Assembly: GCA_012522535.1 (NCBI GenBank) | Contig: JAAYKF010000080.1 | Span: 1 to 32,944, forward strand | DNA from: Bacteroidales bacterium | Lineage (GTDB): Bacteria > Bacteroidota > Bacteroidia > Bacteroidales > WCHB1-69 | DNA: 32,944 bases | Reading direction: 5' to 3' | In this document: piece after piece, positions 16,631 to 25,354 of the stretch | Layout: each line of letters opens with the position of its first letter | Numbering within the stretch: position 1 is the first letter of the stretch | Made by a program: the position numbers and the translations under genes | The notes under the pieces: model-generated | The model's input: the letters and a program-made list of their open reading frames with translations, nothing else | The model's database searches: none | What the model was told of the DNA's origin: nothing

Positions 16631-16660
16631 CAGTCCCGTTCAGGAGGGACTGCGTTTTTT
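16630..16660 (+). terminator. Terminator of the xerC-hpf transcript overlapping the tRNA promoter
   Basis: A perfect 8-bp stem GCAGTCCC/GGGACTGC (16630-16637 with 16646-16653) with an 8-base loop is followed by GTTTTTT. The left arm begins at the last base of the -7 box. Transcripts from upstream would form the hairpin, whereas a transcript starting near 16636 would lack most of the left arm. Confidence 0.8.
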
Positions 16661-16680
16661 GAAAGAATATAACTTTAATT

Positions 16681-16757
16681 GCCGATGTAGCTCAGTTGGC
16701 CAGAGCAGCTGATTTGTAATCAGCCGGTCGGGGGTTCGAATCCCTCCATCGGCTCCA
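16681..16757 (+). tRNA. tRNA-Thr (anticodon TGT)
   Basis: A complete cloverleaf: acceptor GCCGATG/CATCGGC, D arm GCTCAGTTGGCCAGAGC, anticodon stem-loop CTGATTTGTAATCAG with anticodon TGT, and T arm GGGGGTTCGAATCCCTC. The body ends at 16754 with discriminator T, and CCA follows at 16755-16757. It is the first of four clustered tRNAs and matches the position of E. coli thrU. Confidence 0.96.
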
Positions 16758-16763
16758 ATTAAG

Positions 16764-16845
16764 GGGGAGGTACCAAAGCGGTCAAATGGGGCAGACTGTA
16801 AATCTGTTGGCGAAGCCTTCGGAGGTTCGAATCCTCCTCTCCCCA
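16764..16845 (+). tRNA. tRNA-Tyr (anticodon GTA)
   Basis: Acceptor GGGGAGG pairs with TCTCCCC, with discriminator A. The anticodon stem-loop CAGACTGTAAATCTG gives anticodon GTA. A long variable arm (CGAAGCCTTCG region) marks a class II tRNA, as expected for bacterial tRNA-Tyr. CCA is not encoded. The position matches E. coli tyrU. Confidence 0.96.
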
Positions 16846-16855
16846 CTTTTTTTAT

Positions 16856-16928
16856 GCGGAAGTAGCTCATTTGGTAGAGCGACAGCCTTCCAAGCTGTAG
16901 GTAGCGGGTTCGAGACCCGTCTTCCGCT
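16856..16928 (+). tRNA. tRNA-Gly (anticodon TCC)
   Basis: Acceptor GCGGAAG pairs with CTTCCGC, with discriminator T. The anticodon stem-loop ACAGCCTTCCAAGCTGT gives anticodon TCC. The T arm is GCGGGTTCGAGACCCGT. The position matches E. coli glyT. Confidence 0.96.
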
Positions 16929-16943
16929 CTTTAAAAAAAGAGT

Positions 16944-17015
16944 GCCGTTGTAGCTCAGTGGTAGAGCGCTTCCTTGGTAAGGAAGAGGTCACGAGTTCAA
17001 CTCTCGTCAATGGCT
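16944..17015 (+). tRNA. tRNA-Thr (anticodon GGT)
   Basis: Acceptor GCCGTTG pairs with CAATGGC (one G-T pair), with discriminator T. The anticodon stem-loop CTTCCTTGGTAAGGAAG gives anticodon GGT. The position directly before tuf matches E. coli thrT-tufB. Confidence 0.95.
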
Positions 17016-17084
17016 CTAAGTTTTTTATATAAAGCAATTAAAAACAAACAAAAAATAAAAATCACTTTTAATTGATAATTTGAT

Positions 17085-18272
17085 ATGGCAAAAGAAAAAT
17101 TTGATCGTTCCAAACCACACGTTAATATTGGTACTATTGGACACATTGACCACGGTAAAACAACATTAACAACTGCTATTACAGCTGTATTAGCTGCTGC
17201 TGGTTTTACAGAAGCAAGATCATTCGATTCGATCGACAATGCTCCTGAAGAGAAAGAGCGTGGTATTACTATTAATACATCACACGTTGAGTACGAAACT
17301 GAAAATCGTCACTATGCACACGTTGACTGTCCTGGTCACGCTGACTACATTAAAAACATGGTTACTGGTGCTGCCCAAATGGACGGTGCTATTCTTGTTG
17401 TAGCTGCTACTGATGGACCCATGCCACAAACTCGTGAGCATATCCTATTGGCACACCAAGTAGGTGTTCCTCGTATGGTTGTTTTCATGAACAAAGTTGA
17501 CATGGTTGACGATGAAGAGCTACTAGAACTAGTTGAGATGGAAATTCGTGAATTGTTAAGTTTTTACGGTTTTGACGGTGACAACACTCCTGTTATTCGC
17601 GGTTCAGCTCTAGGTGGACTTAATGGTGATCCAAAATGGTCGCAAACAGTATTAGACCTAATGGCTGCTGTTGACGATTATATTCCACTTCCACAACGTG
17701 ACGTTGACAAGGATTTCTTAATGCCTGTTGAAGACGTATTCTCTATTACTGGACGTGGTACAGTTGCTACTGGTAAAATTGAAACTGGTACAATTAACAC
17801 AAGTGACCCTGTAGACATTATTGGTATGGGTGCAGAAAAACTTAAATCAGTTGTTACTGGTGTTGAGATGTTCCGCAAGATACTAGACTACGGTGAAGCT
17901 GGTGATAACGTAGGTTTGTTACTACGTGGTATTGACAAAGACGAAATCCGTCGTGGTATGGTAATAGCCAAGCCTGGTTCAATCAGACCTCACAAACAAT
18001 TTAAAGCTGAAGTTTATATTCTTAAGAAAGAAGAAGGTGGACGTCATACGCCCTTCCAAAACAGATACCGTCCTCAGTTCTACTTTAGAACAACTGACGT
18101 AACTGGTGAAGTTATGCTTCCAGAAGGTGTTGAAATGGTAATGCCTGGTGATAACTTAACTATTACTGTAAACTTGATAAATGAAGTAGCTATTAACCAA
18201 GGTCTTCGTTTCGCTATCCGCGAAGGTGGACGTACAGTTGGAGCTGGTCAAGTAACAGAGATTATGGAATAA
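17085..18272 (+). CDS. tuf: Translation elongation factor Tu
   Basis: EF-Tu carries aminoacyl-tRNA to the ribosome as a GTP complex. The 395-residue protein has the GTPase motifs GHIDHGKT (19-26), RGITINT with the switch threonine (59-65), DCPGH (81-85) and NKVD (136-139), then the two beta-barrel domains ending in [14 protein letters not shown]. The length is normal. The P-loop reads GHIDHGKT where many EF-Tus have GHVDHGKT, a conservative change. The gene follows four tRNAs with no visible promoter in the 69-base gap, so it is probably read from the tRNA promoter. A hairpin just after it may limit read-through into tRNA-Trp and secE. Confidence 0.99.
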   Translation: MAKEKFDRSKPHVNIGTIGHIDHGKTTLTTAITAVLAAAGFTEARSFDSIDNAPEEKERGITINTSHVEYETENRHYAHVDCPGHADYIKNMVTGAAQMDGAILVVAATDGPMPQTREHILLAHQVGVPRMVVFMNKVDMVDDEELLELVEMEIRELLSFYGFDGDNTPVIRGSALGGLNGDPKWSQTVLDLMAAVDDYIPLPQRDVDKDFLMPVEDVFSITGRGTVATGKIETGTINTSDPVDIIGMGAEKLKSVVTGVEMFRKILDYGEAGDNVGLLLRGIDKDEIRRGMVIAKPGSIRPHKQFKAEVYILKKEEGGRHTPFQNRYRPQFYFRTTDVTGEVMLPEGVEMVMPGDNLTITVNLINEVAINQGLRFAIREGGRTVGAGQVTEIME

Positions 18273-18288
18273 TAAACTCTAGAAATAT

Positions 18289-18321
18289 AAAAGCAAGGGA
18301 TTATTTTATTCCTTGCTTTTT
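18289..18321 (+). terminator. Hairpin between tuf and tRNA-Trp (terminator or attenuator)
   Basis: A 10-bp stem AAAAGCAAGG/CCTTGCTTTT with a 12-base loop ends in five T residues. It starts 17 bases after the tuf stop and ends 2 bases before tRNA-Trp. No separate promoter fits in between, so downstream genes need read-through, and the hairpin is likely to be only partly efficient. Confidence 0.75.
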
Positions 18322-18323
18322 CT

Positions 18324-18396
18324 ACGGGTGTAGCTCAATTGGTAGAGTAGTGGTCTCCAAAACCATTGGTTGTGAGTTCGAGTCTTACCACCCGTG
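18324..18396 (+). tRNA. tRNA-Trp (anticodon CCA)
   Basis: Acceptor ACGGGTG pairs with CACCCGT, with discriminator G. The anticodon stem-loop GTGGTCTCCAAAACCAT gives anticodon CCA. The T arm is GTGAGTTCGAGTCTTAC, which contains one weak pair. It lies between tuf and secE, a place where tRNA-Trp is found in many bacteria although not in E. coli. Confidence 0.95.
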
Positions 18397-18414
18397 CTGT
18401 TTTAAAAGAATAAA

Positions 18415-18603
18415 ATGAAAAAAATAATAAAGTACTTTAAAGAAAGTTATAACGAGCTTATACATAAAGTATCTTGGCCTACTTGGGGCGAGTTACAAAA
18501 TAGTGCCATCGTTGTGTCCATTGCTTCCCTAATCATTGCAGTAGTAGTGCTTTTGATGGATCAGGTGCTAACATTAGTATTATCACAACTTTATAGTTTA
18601 TAA
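18415..18603 (+). CDS. secE: Preprotein translocase subunit SecE
   Basis: A 62-residue single-span SecE. The amphipathic helix FKESYNELIHKVSWPTWGEL (8-27) contains the conserved KVSWP motif, followed by one membrane helix (about 30-58). SecE clamps SecY in the translocon. It has the short form usual outside the enterobacteria. It lies 18 bases after tRNA-Trp and 48 before nusG, the standard order. Confidence 0.96.
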   Translation: MKKIIKYFKESYNELIHKVSWPTWGELQNSAIVVSIASLIIAVVVLLMDQVLTLVLSQLYSL

Positions 18604-18651
18604 TACAAATTCGTTCAAGTAGTTATGATAAATCTTTGATATATTTTTTAA

Positions 18652-19209
18652 ATGAGTGGAATTGAAAAAAAGTGGTATGTCGTAAGGACAATCACAGGTA
18701 AAGAGAACAAAGTAAAACAATACATTGAGAGTGAAATATCTCGTCTCGACCTAGCTAATACCATAACTAGTGTGCTAATCCCTACAGAAAAGGTATATCA
18801 GATTCGCAAAGGAAAGAAGGTTAGCAAAGAGCGTAATTTTTTTCCGGGTTATGTATTAATTGAGGCAGATATGACTGGTCAGGTTATACATACAATCCAG
18901 AATGTGCCAGATGTAATTGGTTTTTTGGGTTCGGGAAGAGGCAGTGCTAAGGTTCCAGAACCATTGCGAGAAAGCGAAGTAAATCGCATCCTTGGGAAAG
19001 TGGATGAACTTACTGAAATGACGGAGGAGATGACAACGCCCTTTATCATAGGTGAATCAGTAACAGTAATTGACGGACCTTTCAACAGTTTTAGTGGAAT
19101 AATTGAGGAGATTAACGATGAGAAGAAAAAGCTCAAAGTTATGGTTAAGATTTTCGGTCGTAAAACTCCACTTGAACTAAGCTTTATGCAAGTTGAAAAA
19201 GAATCATAA
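18652..19209 (+). CDS. nusG: Transcription termination/antitermination factor NusG
   Basis: A 185-residue NusG. The NGN domain (about 7-115) has [20 protein letters not shown] at 6-25, the [14 protein letters not shown] segment at 61-74, and [11 protein letters not shown] at 85-95. The KOW motif follows a flexible acidic linker: [21 protein letters not shown] (134-154). NusG binds the RNA polymerase clamp helices and links transcription to ribosomes or Rho. It sits 38 bases before rplK, the conserved order. Confidence 0.98.
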   Translation: MSGIEKKWYVVRTITGKENKVKQYIESEISRLDLANTITSVLIPTEKVYQIRKGKKVSKERNFFPGYVLIEADMTGQVIHTIQNVPDVIGFLGSGRGSAKVPEPLRESEVNRILGKVDELTEMTEEMTTPFIIGESVTVIDGPFNSFSGIIEEINDEKKKLKVMVKIFGRKTPLELSFMQVEKES

Positions 19210-19247
19210 CAGGGTCAAATAATAATAACAAATAAATGTAAAACAAA

Positions 19248-19688
19248 ATGGCAAAGGAAGTAGCAGGATTAATTAAACTACAGATTAAAGGTGGTGCTGC
19301 CAATCCATCCCCACCCGTAGGACCCGCATTGGGTGCTAAAGGGGTAAATATCATGGAGTTTTGCAAACAGTTTAATGCACGTACACAAGACCAAGCTGGA
19401 AAAGTGATACCTGTAATTATTACTGTTTACAAAGACAAATCATTTGATTTTATCTTAAAAACTCCACCAGTAGCTGTTCAGTTATTGGAGGTAGCGAAAA
19501 TCCAAAAAGGCTCATCCGAACCCAACAGGGCAAAAGTAGCATCTGTTACTTGGACACAAGTGAAAGAGATTGCAGAAGCAAAAATGCCTGACTTAAACTG
19601 TTTCACAGTAGAATCAGCAATGTCTATGGTTGCAGGAACTGCCCGTAGCATGGGGATTACAATCAAAGGTAAAAAACCTGAGAACTAA
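19248..19688 (+). CDS. rplK: 50S ribosomal protein L11 (uL11)
   Basis: A 146-residue L11. The N-terminal domain has [20 protein letters not shown] (8-27) and [17 protein letters not shown]. The C-terminal rRNA-binding domain ends with [18 protein letters not shown]11 forms the base of the GTPase stalk and takes part in factor binding and RelA sensing. It starts the rplKA pair, with rplA following after 23 bases. In other bacteria L1 represses this pair at a leader site; I could not identify that site here. Confidence 0.98.
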   Translation: MAKEVAGLIKLQIKGGAANPSPPVGPALGAKGVNIMEFCKQFNARTQDQAGKVIPVIITVYKDKSFDFILKTPPVAVQLLEVAKIQKGSSEPNRAKVASVTWTQVKEIAEAKMPDLNCFTVESAMSMVAGTARSMGITIKGKKPEN

Positions 19689-19711
19689 AAATTAAAATTA
19701 AAAACAGAAAA

Positions 19712-20410
19712 ATGGCTAAATTAACAAAAAAGCGTAAAGAAGCTTTACAAAAATTTGACAAGGATACTGTTTATTCCCTAGCTGAAGCTATTAGTGTTGT
19801 GAAGAATATATCAAATACTAAATTTGATTCTTCGTTTGACTTAGATATTCGTTTGGGCGTTGACCCTCGAAAAGCTAATCAAATGGTACGTGGTATTGTA
19901 ACACTACCACATGGCACAGGAAAAACAGTTAAAGTATTAGCACTTTGTACTCCTGACAAAGAAGAGGAAGCTAAAAATGCAGGTGCTGATTACTATGGTT
20001 TAGATGAATATATTGAAAAAATAAAAGGTGGCTGGACTGATATTGATGTTATCATCACAATGCCAAGTGTAATGCCCAAAATTGGTGCTTTAGGTAGAGT
20101 ACTCGGACCAAGAGGACTTATGCCAAACCCAAAAGCAGGTACAGTTACAATGGATATTGGTAAAGCAGTAGAAGATGTTAAAGCCGGTAAAATCGACTTT
20201 AAAGTTGACAGATATGGTATTGTTCATGCCTCAATTGGTAAAGTATCATTTGACGACAACAAACTTCTAGATAATGCACAAGAATTGATACAAACAATTA
20301 TCAAACTTAAGCCAACTTCTGCAAGAGGAACATACATTAAAAGTATTTATGCTTCCAGCTCTATGAGTCCAAGTGTACAAATAGAACCTAAATCAGTTAC
20401 TACAAATTAA
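19712..20410 (+). CDS. rplA: 50S ribosomal protein L1 (uL1)
   Basis: A 232-residue L1 with the usual features: [20 protein letters not shown] (38-57), [18 protein letters not shown] near 59-76, and [20 protein letters not shown] at 121-140. L1 binds 23S rRNA at the E-site stalk and usually represses rplKA translation. The length and start are normal. rplJ follows after 15 bases. Confidence 0.98.
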   Translation: MAKLTKKRKEALQKFDKDTVYSLAEAISVVKNISNTKFDSSFDLDIRLGVDPRKANQMVRGIVTLPHGTGKTVKVLALCTPDKEEEAKNAGADYYGLDEYIEKIKGGWTDIDVIITMPSVMPKIGALGRVLGPRGLMPNPKAGTVTMDIGKAVEDVKAGKIDFKVDRYGIVHASIGKVSFDDNKLLDNAQELIQTIIKLKPTSARGTYIKSIYASSSMSPSVQIEPKSVTTN

Positions 20411-20425
20411 TAAAGGGTCAAAAAG

Positions 20426-20947
20426 ATGAAAAAAGAATTTAAGAACGAAATTGTAGATGCAATTGCACAAGACCTGAAAGATTACAAACATATATATGTA
20501 ACTGATGTTTTCGGACTTGATGTTGAAAAAACAAATGCTCTGCGCAGACAATGTTTCCGTAGAAACATTAAATTGAGAGTTGTTAAAAACACTCTTCTAA
20601 AACGTGCAATGGAGCAGTTGGACATCGATTATTCGGAATTATACCCAGCATTAAAAGGTAGTACTTCAATAATGCTAACCAACGATAATAATGCACCCGC
20701 AAAACTTATAAAAGAGTTTCGTGGAAGGAATAAAATACCTAACATAAAAGGTGCATTTATCGAAGAGTCAACATATATTGGAGAAGACTTAGTTGAAGAA
20801 TTGGTGAAACTTAAATCACGCGAAGAGCTTATTGGCGAAATCGTTGGTTTACTACAATCACCAATCAAAAACGTTATATCTGGGCTACAGTCTTCAGGTG
20901 GACAAAAAATTGCAGGCATCGTAAAAACATTGTCTGAAAAAGAATAA
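20426..20947 (+). CDS. rplJ: 50S ribosomal protein L10 (uL10)
   Basis: A 173-residue L10. The rRNA-binding N-terminal part has KHIYVTDVFGLDVEKTNALR near 21-40 and KLRVVKNTLLKRAM near 50-63, and the C-terminal helix that carries L7/L12 dimers is at about 135-173. The length is normal. It lies 15 bases after rplA and 40 before rplL. A weak AGGGT lies upstream of the ATG but is not a convincing Shine-Dalgarno sequence. Confidence 0.97.
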   Translation: MKKEFKNEIVDAIAQDLKDYKHIYVTDVFGLDVEKTNALRRQCFRRNIKLRVVKNTLLKRAMEQLDIDYSELYPALKGSTSIMLTNDNNAPAKLIKEFRGRNKIPNIKGAFIEESTYIGEDLVEELVKLKSREELIGEIVGLLQSPIKNVISGLQSSGGQKIAGIVKTLSEKE

Positions 20948-20987
20948 ATTAAATAAAACAAGTAAAAACACTTAAAACAAAATAAAA

Positions 20988-21365
20988 ATGGCAGATATTA
21001 AAGCATTAGCGGAACAATTGGTTAATCTGACAGTTAAAGAAGTAAACGAGTTAGCAGAAATTCTTAAAGAAGAGTATGGTATCGAACCTGCAGCTGCTGC
21101 TGTAGCTATTGCAGCTGGTCCTGTAGCTGGCGCAACCGAAGAAGTTGAAGAAAAAACATCTTTTGATGTTATTCTGAAAGCTGCTGGAGCATCTAAACTT
21201 GCAGTAGTTAAATTAGTAAAAGACCTTATAAGCATTGGTCTTAAAGAATCAAAAGAGCTTGTTGATGCTGCACCAAAAGCTTTAAAAGAAGGTGTTAGTA
21301 AAGATGAAGCCGAAGCACTGAAAAAAGCTCTTGAAGAAGCAGGTGCTGAAGTTGAAATTCAATAA
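20988..21365 (+). CDS. rplL: 50S ribosomal protein L7/L12 (bL12)
   Basis: A 125-residue L7/L12. It shows the N-terminal dimerisation segment (1-35), an Ala-rich hinge ([19 protein letters not shown], about 32-50) and the C-terminal factor-binding domain, with [20 protein letters not shown] near 56-75 and [20 protein letters not shown] near 84-103. It is present in several copies in the ribosomal stalk. A strong hairpin after the gene separates it from rpoB, which fits the need for far more L7/L12 than RNA polymerase. Confidence 0.98.
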   Translation: MADIKALAEQLVNLTVKEVNELAEILKEEYGIEPAAAAVAIAAGPVAGATEEVEEKTSFDVILKAAGASKLAVVKLVKDLISIGLKESKELVDAAPKALKEGVSKDEAEALKKALEEAGAEVEIQ

Positions 21366-21386
21366 GAAATTTCATACAACAAACTG

Positions 21387-21420
21387 ATACAGGTTTCCTC
21401 GAAATGAGGAACCTGTATTT
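21387..21420 (+). terminator. Hairpin between rplL and rpoB (likely attenuator)
   Basis: ATACAGGTT and CCTC (21387-21400, one bulged T) pair with GAGG and AACCTGTAT (21406-21418): 13 pairs around the loop GAAAT, followed by only TTT before CG. The weak T tract suggests partial termination or a processing site, comparable in place to the rplL-rpoB attenuator known in E. coli. Confidence 0.75.
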
Positions 21421-21473
21421 CGTGGTTTATACACAAATCGTTCATCTAACTTACAAATTTAAAATTTAAAGCC

Positions 21474-24400
21474 TTGGCAAATACATTAAACAGCACAGAA
21501 AAAAGATATAGTTTTGCACAGTCAAAACATACTGAATTACCTGACTTTTTGGAAATTCAGCTTAAATCTTTTCAAGAATTTTTTCAGTTAGATACTACTA
21601 CCGAAAATAGAGAAAAAGAAGGGCTATATAAGGTGTTTTCGGAAAACTTCCCAATAACTGATGCCCGAAACAACTTTGTGTTGGAATTTATTGACTACTT
21701 TGTTGACCCTCCCAGATACAGCATCACAGAATGTTTAGAAAGAGGATTGTCATACCAAGTACCACTTAAAGCAAAGTTGAAACTATATTGTACAGACGAA
21801 GAACACGAAGACTTCGAAACAATTGTTCAAGACGTTTATCTTGGAAATATTCCATATATGACACCCCAAGGGTCATTCATAATTAATGGAGCAGAAAGAG
21901 TGATAGTGTCGCAACTACACAGATCGCCTGGCGTTTTCTTCGGCTCCACCTACCACGCCAACGGTTCGCAGCTATTCTCAGCTAGAATTATTCCTTTCAA
22001 AGGATCGTGGATAGAATTTACGACAGACATCAGAAACGTGATGTATGCCTACATAGATAGGAAAAAGAAATTGCCTGTTACTACACTACTTAGAGCTATC
22101 GGATACGAAACCGATAAAGATATTCTTCACATATTTGATATGGCAAAAGAAATTAAAGTTACTAAAGCCAATATGAAAAAATATATAGGAGAAAAACTTG
22201 CTGCTAGAGTTGTTAGAACATGGCTTGAAGACTTTGTTGACGAAGAAACAGGTGAAGTTGTTTCAATTGAACGTACCGAAGTACTCGTTGAACGTGAATC
22301 GCTTATTGAAGAAGAACATATAGACCTTTTTATAGAAGCTGGTATTAAAACAGTATTAATACACAAAGAAGATAGCGGAAAAGCCGACTACTCTGTTATT
22401 TTTAATACCCTACAAAAAGACCCCACAAACTCAGAAAAACAAGCAATAGAATATATTTACTTCCAACTTAGAAATACTGCACCACCAGATGAAGAAACTG
22501 CTCGTGGAGTATTGGAAAATCTATTCTTCTCTGATAGAAGATACGACCTTGGAAATGTTGGAAGATACAAAATAAATAAAAAACTTAAATTAGATGTTCC
22601 CATCGATACTAAGATATTGACTAACGTTGATATTGTATCCATTATCAAACATCTAATTGAACTTATAAACTCCAAAACTGAAGTTGACGACATTGACCAC
22701 TTGAGCAATCGTAGAGTGAGAACTGTTGGAGAACAACTATACACACAATTTGGTGTAGGATTGGCAAGAATGGCTCGCACAATTCGCGAAAGAATGAATG
22801 TGCGTGATAATGAAGTGTTTACACCCACAGACCTAATCAATGCCAAAACATTATCCTCAGTAATAAACTCATTCTTTGGAACAAACCAACTTTCGCAATT
22901 TATGGACCAAACAAATCCATTGTCGGAAGTTACACACAAAAGAAGAATTTCAGCATTAGGACCAGGCGGACTTTCTCGCGAAAGAGCTGGCTTCGAAGTG
23001 CGAGACGTTCACTATACTCACTATGGACGACTTTGTACCATCGAAACACCCGAAGGACCAAATATTGGACTTATTTCTTCGCTTTGCGTTTTTGCAAAAA
23101 TCAATAATCTTGGATTTATTGAAACTCCATATTATAAGGTCGAAAAAGGAATTGTTGATAGAAGTAAGAAGGTTTATTTGAGTGCCGAAGAGGAAGAAAA
23201 TAAAACCATCACCCAATCGAGTACACCCACCGACGATGCAGGTAAATTTACTGTAAGCAAAATTAAAGCACGTCAATTGGCCGACTACCCCATAGTTGAG
23301 CCAAAAGAAATTGACATGATTGACGTTGCTTCAAACCAAATTGCATCCATAGCTGCCTCGCTTATTCCTTTCCTTGAACACGACGACGCCAACCGTGCAT
23401 TGATGGGCTCGAATATGATGAGACAAGCTGTGCCACTTATGAACCCCGAAAGCCCAATAGTTGGAACAGGAATAGAAGGAAAAGTTGCAGAAGATTCTAG
23501 AGTTTTAATCAACTCAGAAACCAACGGAACTGTGGTGTATGTTGACGCAAATACCATAAAAGTAAAATCGGAAAGAGACGAATTAGAAACACTAATTAGC
23601 TTTGACGAAGAGATAAAAACATATACTCTTACAAAATTCCATCGTACTAATCAAAACTCTTGCGTTAACCTTCGCCCCATAGTTAGAAAAGGTGATGTGG
23701 TTAAAAAAGGACAAATTCTTTGTGAAGGCTATGCCACCGAAAATGGCGAACTGGCACTGGGACGTAACCTTATGGTGGCATTTATGCCCTGGAAAGGCTA
23801 CAACTTTGAGGACGCTATCGTAATTTCGGAAAGAATTGCTAAGGAAGATATATATACATCTATTCATATCCAAGAATTTACATTAGAAGTTAGAGATACA
23901 AAACGTGGAATTGAAGAACTAACTAACGATATACCCAATGTTAGTGCCGAAGCAACCAAAGATTTGGACGAAAATGGACTTATCAGAATTGGTGCCGAAG
24001 TTAATGAAGGCGATATCTTAATTGGTAAAATTACACCAAAAGGTGAATCATACCCAACACCTGAAGAAAAACTTCTAAGGGCTATTTTTGGCGATAAAGC
24101 TGGCGATGTGAAAGATGCATCACTAAAAGCACCCCCCTCGATGAAAGGTGTTGTTATCGACAAAAAATTATTCTCTCGCAATGTGAAAGAGACCCGTCCA
24201 AAGGCTAAAACACAAGAGATTGCTAAAGAGATAGAAGAGAAATTTGCTGTTGAATTTAATCAACTTAAAGACTTACTAATTAAAAAACTATATACACTAT
24301 TAGAAGGTAAAACAGCATATAATGTTACATCAATTTTTAAAGATGTTGTAATTCCAAAAGGTAGTAAGTTTACTCAAAAACAACTTGCCACACTTGATTA

Positions 24401-25283
24401 CAACAACATTAATCCACTTCACTGGACTAATGATGATGAAATTAATGCAAACATTAATACTCTACTAAATAATTATAGTATTAAGTACAAAGAGATTCAA
24501 GGCAGACTTCAACGCGATAAATTTGCTGAAGCCATTGGCGATGAACTTCCAGCAGGAATTGTGCAAATGGCAAAAGTTTATGTGGCTCAAAAGCGTAAAC
24601 TTAAGATTGGTGACAAAATGGCTGGACGACACGGTAACAAAGGTATTGTTGCTAAGATAGTTCGCGAAGAAGATATGCCATTCCTTGAAGATGGTACACC
24701 AGTAGATATAGTTCTGAATCCTCTTGGAGTTCCTTCACGAATGAACCTCGGGCAGATATACGAAACAGTATTAGGCTGGGCCGGAAAAGAACTAGGAATG
24801 AAGTTTAACACCCCAATTTTTGATAGTGCAAACATCACTCAAATTAATGAACTGATGAAAAAAGCTGGACTACCAGAAAATGGAAAAGTTACACTTTATG
24901 ACGGTGGAACTGGCGAAAAATTCGACCAAGATGTTACAGTTGGATACATATACATGATGAAACTTCACCACATGGTGGACGACAAAATGCACGCACGTTC
25001 AACTGGACCATACTCACTCATTACCCAACAGCCACTGGGAGGTAAAGCCCAATTTGGTGGACAACGTTTTGGAGAGATGGAAGTGTGGGCACTGGAAGCA
25101 TTCGGTGCATCGAATATTCTACAAGAAATCCTAACAGTGAAATCAGACGACGTAATTGGACGTGCAAAAGCATACGAAGCCATAGTTAAAGGCGACACTA
25201 TGCCAACACCAGGAATACCTGAATCGTTCAACGTGCTTGTGAATGAGCTTAAAGGATTATGCCTAAATATTACATTTGAATAA
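21474..25283 (+). CDS. rpoB: RNA polymerase beta subunit
   Basis: A 1269-residue RpoB, the normal Bacteroidota form. The start is TTG at 21474: the frame opens after a TAA at 21447, no in-frame ATG occurs near the N-terminus, and the resulting N-terminus [19 protein letters not shown] aligns with Bacteroides RpoB just ahead of the conserved [15 protein letters not shown]. The rifampicin pocket is wild type: Q475, D478, H488, R491, S493 and L495 correspond to E. coli Q513, D516, H526, R529, S531 and L533. Further landmarks are [36 protein letters not shown] and the C-terminal [20 protein letters not shown]. Hairpins flank the gene on both sides. It is transcribed with rplL through an attenuator. 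Confidence 0.99.
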   Translation: MANTLNSTEKRYSFAQSKHTELPDFLEIQLKSFQEFFQLDTTTENREKEGLYKVFSENFPITDARNNFVLEFIDYFVDPPRYSITECLERGLSYQVPLKAKLKLYCTDEEHEDFETIVQDVYLGNIPYMTPQGSFIINGAERVIVSQLHRSPGVFFGSTYHANGSQLFSARIIPFKGSWIEFTTDIRNVMYAYIDRKKKLPVTTLLRAIGYETDKDILHIFDMAKEIKVTKANMKKYIGEKLAARVVRTWLEDFVDEETGEVVSIERTEVLVERESLIEEEHIDLFIEAGIKTVLIHKEDSGKADYSVIFNTLQKDPTNSEKQAIEYIYFQLRNTAPPDEETARGVLENLFFSDRRYDLGNVGRYKINKKLKLDVPIDTKILTNVDIVSIIKHLIELINSKTEVDDIDHLSNRRVRTVGEQLYTQFGVGLARMARTIRERMNVRDNEVFTPTDLINAKTLSSVINSFFGTNQLSQFMDQTNPLSEVTHKRRISALGPGGLSRERAGFEVRDVHYTHYGRLCTIETPEGPNIGLISSLCVFAKINNLGFIETPYYKVEKGIVDRSKKVYLSAEEEENKTITQSSTPTDDAGKFTVSKIKARQLADYPIVEPKEIDMIDVASNQIASIAASLIPFLEHDDANRALMGSNMMRQAVPLMNPESPIVGTGIEGKVAEDSRVLINSETNGTVVYVDANTIKVKSERDELETLISFDEEIKTYTLTKFHRTNQNSCVNLRPIVRKGDVVKKGQILCEGYATENGELALGRNLMVAFMPWKGYNFEDAIVISERIAKEDIYTSIHIQEFTLEVRDTKRGIEELTNDIPNVSAEATKDLDENGLIRIGAEVNEGDILIGKITPKGESYPTPEEKLLRAIFGDKAGDVKDASLKAPPSMKGVVIDKKLFSRNVKETRPKAKTQEIAKEIEEKFAVEFNQLKDLLIKKLYTLLEGKTAYNVTSIFKDVVIPKGSKFTQKQLATLDYNNINPLHWTNDDEINANINTLLNNYSIKYKEIQGRLQRDKFAEAIGDELPAGIVQMAKVYVAQKRKLKIGDKMAGRHGNKGIVAKIVREEDMPFLEDGTPVDIVLNPLGVPSRMNLGQIYETVLGWAGKELGMKFNTPIFDSANITQINELMKKAGLPENGKVTLYDGGTGEKFDQDVTVGYIYMMKLHHMVDDKMHARSTGPYSLITQQPLGGKAQFGGQRFGEMEVWALEAFGASNILQEILTVKSDDVIGRAKAYEAIVKGDTMPTPGIPESFNVLVNELKGLCLNITFE

Positions 25284-25289
25284 AAAAAG

Positions 25290-25320
25290 AGTGAGCATAT
25301 AAAAGGCTTATATGCTCACT
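25290..25320 (+). other. 13-bp perfect hairpin between rpoB and rpoC
   Basis: AGTGAGCATATAA (25290-25302) pairs exactly with TTATATGCTCACT (25308-25320) around a 5-base loop. It is followed by TATTTATT rather than a T run, so it is a weak terminator at best. It may be an RNase III or processing site, or may stabilise the rpoB mRNA end. It fills much of the 71-base gap between the genes. Confidence 0.75.
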
Positions 25321-25354
25321 TATTTATTAATCTGTTTCCAATAAATACATACAT

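Noticed and set aside
16640-16870. A 76-residue minus-strand frame across tRNA-Thr and tRNA-Tyr
   Set aside because: It is the antisense of the tRNA genes. Peptides with GGFEPPKASPTDLQS and GGIRTPD patterns are well-known false proteins arising from tRNA regions.
22457-22939. A 160-residue minus-strand frame inside rpoB
   Set aside because: Antisense shadow of a conserved coding region; its composition follows from the rpoB codons.
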